Shown one piece after another: positions 59,361-64,000 of a DNA stretch of 64,000 nt. The notes under the pieces are model-generated. The model had not been told where the DNA came from, ran no database searches, and saw nothing but the letters and a program-made list of their open reading frames with translations. The stretch is from Bilabrum cf. latius (taxonomy: Eukaryota > Bigyra: Bicosoecida > Bigyra > Bicosoecida). The stretch spans positions 496,001 through 560,000 of the forward strand of contig OZ237754.1 of NCBI GenBank assembly GCA_965178125.1. The letters are read 5' to 3'. The translations under genes and the position numbers were made by a program. Each line of letters starts with the position of its first letter. Position 1 is the first letter of the stretch.

Positions 59361-60764
59361 ATGATTCGGCGCCATGCCGCTACGCTAATCAGCAGCTTTG
59401 ATGAATCGGATTAGGATGTATCAAATTCAAGCGAGGACACTTCCAAGAGGCGATAGCGTAAGACTGCTTCGTCAAAGGACAGAGTCTGATTCGCACCAGA
59501 GCCAACATCAGTGTACAGTTATTTTTCTAGCTATCTCGCAGCCGAGTACTCCGTCCTGTCCTTTATTTTAATTGCAATTGTCGTACTAGCGGTACTTGTT
59601 GCTGGAACAAGATCTGTATTCGAGCACTTTGAGCTGTCGACTGGCTCCAGACTTGCGAGCGAGCACTTGCACTACAGCCCGAACGACCCGAGCCGAAGGG
59701 CAATCCCATTATTGATTCCCGTCTACGATCGTCCGGAAATGCTCTAGTAGGTGATCGATTCCGTGGAGTCTGCGCGGGGTAGCGCAGAGGTGCTCTACGT
59801 GTTCAGCCAGGACGGCAACAATTAGCAGGTGTCTGATACGATTGACAGCATCTAGCACAGGCCTGGTTCCCGCGTGATTCATCTGCGTCACATGTAGCCG
59901 CTCGCTCACATTCTGCCGATGTTTCGCGACGGAGATGCGGCCACGACGTCCCAGGTGTACTTCTTGCTCAGGTTCGCGTTCTCGTACCTGCAAGCTCGGG
60001 CGGCTATCGTCCTCGAATCTGATGTCGTTCTGGCCCCTGACGCCCTGTCATATTTCCAAGGGGTATTCGAATCTATTGATGGGAACGCTAGCACGCGTAG
60101 CAGGGTGATGGTGGTCAACGGAGCCAACGATCCTCACTTCGACGAGGCCTGGCCGGCAGCCTCCAAGGCAGGCGGGAGGTACGGAGACAGTCTCAGGGTG
60201 TACCCCGCGGGCTCAACTCAGTCAACGCACACTCTCGACGGCACATCAGAGCGGGACGGCCCGGAACTCACGCGGGGGGTTGCGGCTGCCGCCCGACCAA
60301 GACACGAGGTATTGGCTGGCGGTGGCGGCCGTCCTGATCCCGATCCCAACGGTGATGGGTTGCTGGCATTCGGCGATCCGAGGGGATTTCGTGGCGGTGG
60401 GTGGCTGTGCCCCGCCTGGTCATGGGACCTGCTGGAGAGCCGGTTCGCGGGTGTGATGGGGTGGCAATCCGTGGTGGAGCGGGTCAGGAGGACGGAGGGG
60501 CTGCTGGCGCTGTCGCCAATTCGCAGCAAGACTGCGCACCTGCCTGACGCTGAGAAGGCTGAGCATTGGCCATGGTGGGTTGGCCCGCTCACTGATCATT
60601 CTTTACGGGGAAATCGTGGCAGCGGCACAGCGGATGGGCATGGACATGGATTGCTGGATGTTGGGGTGCAGGAGAAGAGAGAGCAACCTAGTGGCGGAGG
60701 TCTTGGAGGTGCCGAAGTGATGTAGCCTTCGCGGGGATTCGGGTCTTCCGCTGCTGTGATTTGA
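59361..60764 (+). CDS. type II membrane glycosyltransferase, GT13 (GnT-I)-like
   Basis: Exon 2 (59500-60764, TGA) is firm. It has a membrane anchor (SVLSFILIAIVVLAVLVAG), the nucleotide-sugar fold start IPLLIPVYDRPEML-TAG-TAG-VIDSV, VLYVFSQDGNN-TAG, the metal-binding acidic motif ESDVVLAPDAL, and a GGGWLCPAWSWDLL segment like the GLGWLL of GnT-I (MGAT1) and POMGNT1. Those enzymes add GlcNAc to N-glycans or O-mannose in the Golgi. No ATG precedes the anchor in this exon. A proposed exon 1, 59361-59457, is in phase through a 42-nt GT-AG intron (59458-59499) and gives a cytosolic N-tail starting MIRRHAATLISS; total 453 residues and eight TAGs, including the pair 59745-59750. The glycosyltransferase call rests on pattern order, not on a full domain alignment. 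Confidence 0.68.
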
Positions 60765-60923
60765 TACTGTTGCGTGCTGGGGTGGGGCGTCGTGCAATCG
60801 TAAGATTCAGTGTCTATGCAGGATACACAGAATCTATTCGGAGCCAGCTACTCTGGATCGGCAGCAAGCCGCAACGGCACACTCGCACAAATCCTCCAAC
60901 GCAAACATTGTAGACTGGTGGGC

Positions 60924-61253
60924 ATGCAAATTGGACCTATCTGTATTGGTGTGGCTCTTGTTGCTTGTATTGCACTGGGAGACGAGTCCTGCTCATTCGG
61001 GTGCGCGAACAGTTGCACCAACGGAGCATCTGCGCCGCGGTCATGCAAATGTCAGGACCCTTGGTACACCTGCAACGAAGAGCGCGGTGATTCAATAACC
61101 ATAGCAGGAATTACGTGCTACGAAGGAAAATGCGTTCCCAGCGGAGTGATGATTGCAAGCATCACAGTTGCGGTCCTGGTGGTGGTGGTCGGGGGTGTTG
61201 CGATTGCCTGGTACTTGTGCCGCAGCGGGTACTGCTCTGCAGGAAGAAAATAA
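60924..61253 (+). CDS. Cys-rich type I membrane protein, paralog A
   Basis: A 109-residue protein from ATG 60924 to TAA. It has a signal peptide (MQIGPICIGVALVACIALG), a Cys-rich ectodomain with the pattern C-x3-C-x3-C-x10-C-x-C-x6-C-x14-C-x4-C, and a transmembrane helix (IASITVAVLVVVVGGVAIAWY) followed by a short Cys/Lys tail. An upstream in-frame ATG at 60816 would bury the signal peptide, so 60924 is preferred. It shares NGAS-P, DPWYTC/KPWYTC and GDS-TI motifs with the gene at 61792. No in-frame TAG is present. No family is recognised. Confidence 0.72.
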   Translation: MQIGPICIGVALVACIALGDESCSFGCANSCTNGASAPRSCKCQDPWYTCNEERGDSITIAGITCYEGKCVPSGVMIASITVAVLVVVVGGVAIAWYLCRSGYCSAGRK

Positions 61254-61791
61254 ATGATACTAGCACTCATTTCTGACGATAGCGATGGGTATTTACGCTG
61301 CTAGACCATGAAGGAGAGCTTCTAGTTTCCAAGATCGAGCTTGGAATCTTACGTAGGTACTGGACTCGCCTGCCCAGCAAGGTCCAGGTCAAAGGACAGA
61401 TTGCAACGCCCAGTCAATATGGGAGCTGATGATGTAGTCTCATACAACGATTGGGTGCAAACTGTGTGTTGAAGCCGCAGACATTCTTTGTGGGTTTGCG
61501 ACGGCAAGGTCAGCGGGCCACTGGCGAACACTTGGATGCACCGCACCTACGACCTGACTGAAATGATAATGGCCATCAATTTTTGCTTGCCATACATGAC
61601 AAAATTTTACAAGTATGCACCACACAAATGGGGCGAACAGCTATTCGCAGCTACCGTTCGACCGATGCGTCAAGCACTTGCCCGCGACTCCGGGTCTGCG
61701 ATTGTTCCGACGTACATATGGCGATTAACTTCGCTGAGACCCCACAAATAAGGATTGATTGAAATCTTCATCTGATATAGACAATAGCAGC
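61254..61791. other. intergenic region between the two Cys-rich paralogs
   Basis: AT-richer spacer. The plus-strand ORF at 61488-61751 has no recognisable content and is probably chance. Confidence 0.45.
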
Positions 61792-62133
61792 ATGTACATT
61801 CAACGAGTATTTATTATCGCAGTGCTCCTAGCCTGCCTAGCGTACGTGAAAGGCGACGAAGAGAGATGCAAGACTGGATGCAGCTACAGCTGCTCGAACG
61901 GAGCTTCAGTACCGCCAGAGTGCGACTGTCAGAAACCATGGTACACATGCGACGCAGATGGTGGCGATTCTGTCACGATCGATGGGGTTACCTGCAGTGA
62001 GGGTAGGTGCGTGGCCAGCTGGGCACTGATAGGGACCAGCATTGCTGCCGCGATCATGTTCATCGTGGGCGCGCTGACGATCGTGTACTGCTTTTGTAGT
62101 ACATTATTCTGCTGCTGTTCCAAGGAAGCATAA
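61792..62133 (+). CDS. Cys-rich type I membrane protein, paralog B
   Basis: A 113-residue protein from ATG 61792 to TAA: signal peptide (MYIQRVFIIAVLLACLAYVKG), ectodomain with the same eight-cysteine pattern as the gene at 60924 (CKTGCSYSCSNGAS, CDCQKPWYTC, GVTCSEGRC), and a transmembrane helix (IGTSIAAAIMFIVGALTIVY) with a Cys-rich cytosolic tail that could be palmitoylated. The two genes are tandem duplicates in the same orientation. No in-frame TAG is present and the function is unknown. Confidence 0.74.
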   Translation: MYIQRVFIIAVLLACLAYVKGDEERCKTGCSYSCSNGASVPPECDCQKPWYTCDADGGDSVTIDGVTCSEGRCVASWALIGTSIAAAIMFIVGALTIVYCFCSTLFCCCSKEA

Positions 62134-62683
62134 CCTGCTCGGTGCGACTGGCTCGCTCAGGAGAGCAGACCCGCACAGCAACGCGGCGCAGCACGCCTCA
62201 ATGGAACGGGGCGAGGGTAACTCCGTGGAATGTGAATTGCTAGTCACATTTATCAGTCAATTATCTGCCACGTGCTACAGGTCTACGTAATGCGAATGCA
62301 CAGCCCTGATCCCTGGATTGAGTAGGCGAGGCAGATGCATCTGCATGCCCTGGCCCTGGCACATTGAGCTACACACGACTTATGATCCAGCTGGTTGGGC
62401 CTCTACCTGCATTGTTTTTTGATCATGCCATCTTCATCGTGCTGAAGATGGTTGTACGGTCGATGCAGTTGTTGGTCCTCCTTCTCTTCCCGGCGACTAG
62501 ACTCTGTTCTTGCGGCACTTATCACCGCAATGCAGCAAAATTCTGGCGATTAGACCAAATATTTAGAGAAAATGCCCCATAGTTAGTTAGACCCTGCAGT
62601 TTTGTGGTCTCCATGACGATGTTTTCGCGATCGCCGATCCTAGTGAATCTCTTGCTGCTTGGTTCCCAATCCACGCAGCTGCA
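62134..62683. other. gene-free or intronic region
   Basis: AT-richer. In the frame of the next gene it is open from about 62425 and runs through ACCCTGCAG at 62592-62600, which looks like a splice acceptor, so the right-hand gene may have an exon starting near 62601. No separate gene is seen. Confidence 0.4.
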
Positions 62684-64000
62684 ATGGCATCAGTTATCCT
62701 GTATCTTGGCCCATCAGACGGTATTGCTTTAGCATATTCATCCAAAGGTTTGTATTCCGGCCTTACTAGCCCAAAACTAGATGCTGTTTGGGTCCTCAGC
62801 ACCGCTGTGGCGATGCGAGAATTGCCAATGCTTGGCATCACAGTCCCTCAGCCGGCAAATCCGTTGAAGGATAAATCATTGGATGAATATGTTGGTGTGG
62901 CAGCTGGCATGCACTCATTATGCTGTGTGGATGCCTGCCTTGCTTTTCCATGCGTTTCGCTTGCTGCCGTTCCACAAGCTCCCCCAATGATCAATCAAGT
63001 TTCAGGCGTGGTAGGATACTCACTTGATAGACTTCACCATATCATGGATACACCTGTCAAGCTCCAAGACTCGAGCGAAACCATAGAGCCATCCAGTCTC
63101 CAGTCTGACCAATCCAGATACTATTCGTAGTACGATGTCACGCTGGCGGCAACCGGGATGATGGTGGCTGCTTAGTAGTTCTTTGAAGACGTCACTGAAA
63201 CAGACGACCCGCTGAAGGAGCTAGCTGCTGCATGCTTGCGGGAGCGTGCACGGGCAGGCAGCGCACAGGATGAGGACGAGGACGACATGCAGGCACAGCC
63301 AGCAGCCTCGGCAATACTCCGTCTCCCAGACGACGCCAGGTCCATAGTTTTCTCTAGCGATGAAGAGGCAAACGAGCGCGTGACAAGCGGGGTAGTTGCA
63401 TACTTGGATGGGTTCAAGCCAAACCTTCGCGACCGTGGCCAGACCGACCACTCAATGCTGGGCAGATACTCTGACAGCCTCGCCGACGCCGTCGGCAGCT
63501 CGCTTGCAACTCAAGACTTTGCCATGAGCATCAATTTAGAGGGCGACTCTGCAATTGGTCGCGCAAGGGTACCAGGTGGCAGGAATCGCGCGGGCCAGCC
63601 TGCAGGGGTCCCAGTTGCTAGAGAGGGGTCAACTCCAAGTAAGAACATGAAGAAACTGAACGTGCCCCACGTTACCAAGTCCACTACTGCAAGCGTGGGG
63701 CGCGTTCAGCGTCATAGCTCGCACTTCCCAGCTGGTACTAGCTTGACAGACATATGTCTTGTGGCCGATCAACCGCTCGAGGAGCACAGAAATGGCGCGA
63801 AGGTATCTCCTGCTGCATCCCGGAGTTCGCACTCGACCGCAAGTGCAGTCGAACTTGGCCGAGGTGCCGCCAGCACAGCAATAGAGGAGAGATGGCAGTA
63901 TCGGCGGGTTTCGTCTGCCATGCACACAATGCGATGGACGAGGATGGCCATTCGGATGCAAAGCGTCAAGAAGGTCTTATTGTTCCGTCTTGCGGAGTTT
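62684..64000 (+). CDS. unknown protein, 3' partial
   Basis: The frame from ATG 62684 is open to the right edge with TAGs at 63128, 63173 and 63176 (the last two adjacent). The coding sense may begin earlier, at an exon near 62601 reading FCGLHDDVFAIADPSESLAAW. The first 170 residues look folded (SVILYLGPSDGIALAYSS, LDAVWVLSTAVAMREL, VGVAAGMHSLCCVDACLAF); then come acidic and Ser-rich segments (EDEDDMQ, VVAYLDGFKP). I do not recognise the family. It lies downstream of the Cys-rich pair in the same orientation. Confidence 0.5.

Noticed and set aside
1-64000. Region of pseudogenes or frameshifted, low-quality sequence
   Set aside because: The interrupting codons are all TAG and never TAA or TGA, and the reading frame is never shifted. 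Random decay or sequencing error would give all three stops and indels.
1-64000. Programmed stop-codon readthrough or selenocysteine/pyrrolysine
   Set aside because: There are too many TAGs (up to 33 per gene), some adjacent, and conserved sites call for Gln. Selenocysteine uses UGA, which terminates here; pyrrolysine does not fit the conserved columns.
1-64000. UAG = Leu, as reported in some other protists
   Set aside because: The best diagnostic columns (SNF2 HRIGQ, Ulp DCG+Q, OTC DIQLG) are Gln columns, not Leu.

Overview
This window is nuclear DNA of a unicellular eukaryote of unidentified lineage. It is GC-rich and gene-dense, with few, short GT-AG introns (about 42 to 222 nt) and genes packed on both strands. 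It encodes Arp2/3 subunit 3, a formin, an ISWI remodeller, UCH and Ulp/SENP proteases, an F-box protein and mitochondrial ornithine carbamoyltransferase. None of this is bacterial or organellar.

The central discovery is the genetic code. With the standard code the window falls apart into dozens of short ORFs. If TAG is read as glutamine, those fragments join in frame into about 21 genes, the longest 3,065 codons. About 140 in-frame TAGs are used. All 20 visible gene ends are TGA (16) or TAA (4), and none is TAG. TAG sits where known families carry Gln: helicase motif VI of the ISWI protein (RAHRIG-Q-TKP, 46665), just after the catalytic Cys of the Ulp protease (5031), the conserved DIQLG of OTC (20674, minus strand) and helix 1 of an HMG box (44077). 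So UAG = Gln, while UAA and UGA still terminate.

Layout. 1-5885: SENP/Ulp SUMO-protease-like gene, cut by the left edge. 6026-9283 (minus): NIPA-like Mg2+ transporter. 9957-10629: ARPC3. 10914-12329: RMD1/DUF155 protein. 12551-13480: UCHL3-like ubiquitin hydrolase. 13673-18763 (minus): large unknown membrane protein. 18764-19927: gene-free, with a repeated unit. 19928-21132 (minus): OTC. 21357-21960 (minus): small membrane protein. 22809-25100 (minus): unknown, possibly AP2-like. 25439-34636 (minus): 3,065-residue disordered protein. 34813-36070 (minus): monoacylglycerol-lipase-like hydrolase. 36156-40850 (minus): formin. 40909-43707: ICME-like alpha/beta hydrolase. 44041-49283: HMG-box + ISWI remodeller. 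49498-55695: large WD-like protein. 55860-57322 (minus): F-box + chromo-barrel protein. 57435-59249 (minus): EF-hand protein. 59361-60764: GT13-like glycosyltransferase. 60924-62133: two paralogous Cys-rich membrane proteins. 62684-64000: unknown gene, cut by the right edge.

The genes form no single pathway. They are a normal eukaryotic mix of actin nucleation (ARPC3, formin), chromatin (ISWI, F-box/chromo barrel), ubiquitin/SUMO turnover (SENP, UCH, F-box), lipid and protein ester hydrolysis, urea/arginine metabolism and Golgi glycosylation. Gene models were read by eye; splice sites and starts are inferred unless stated.
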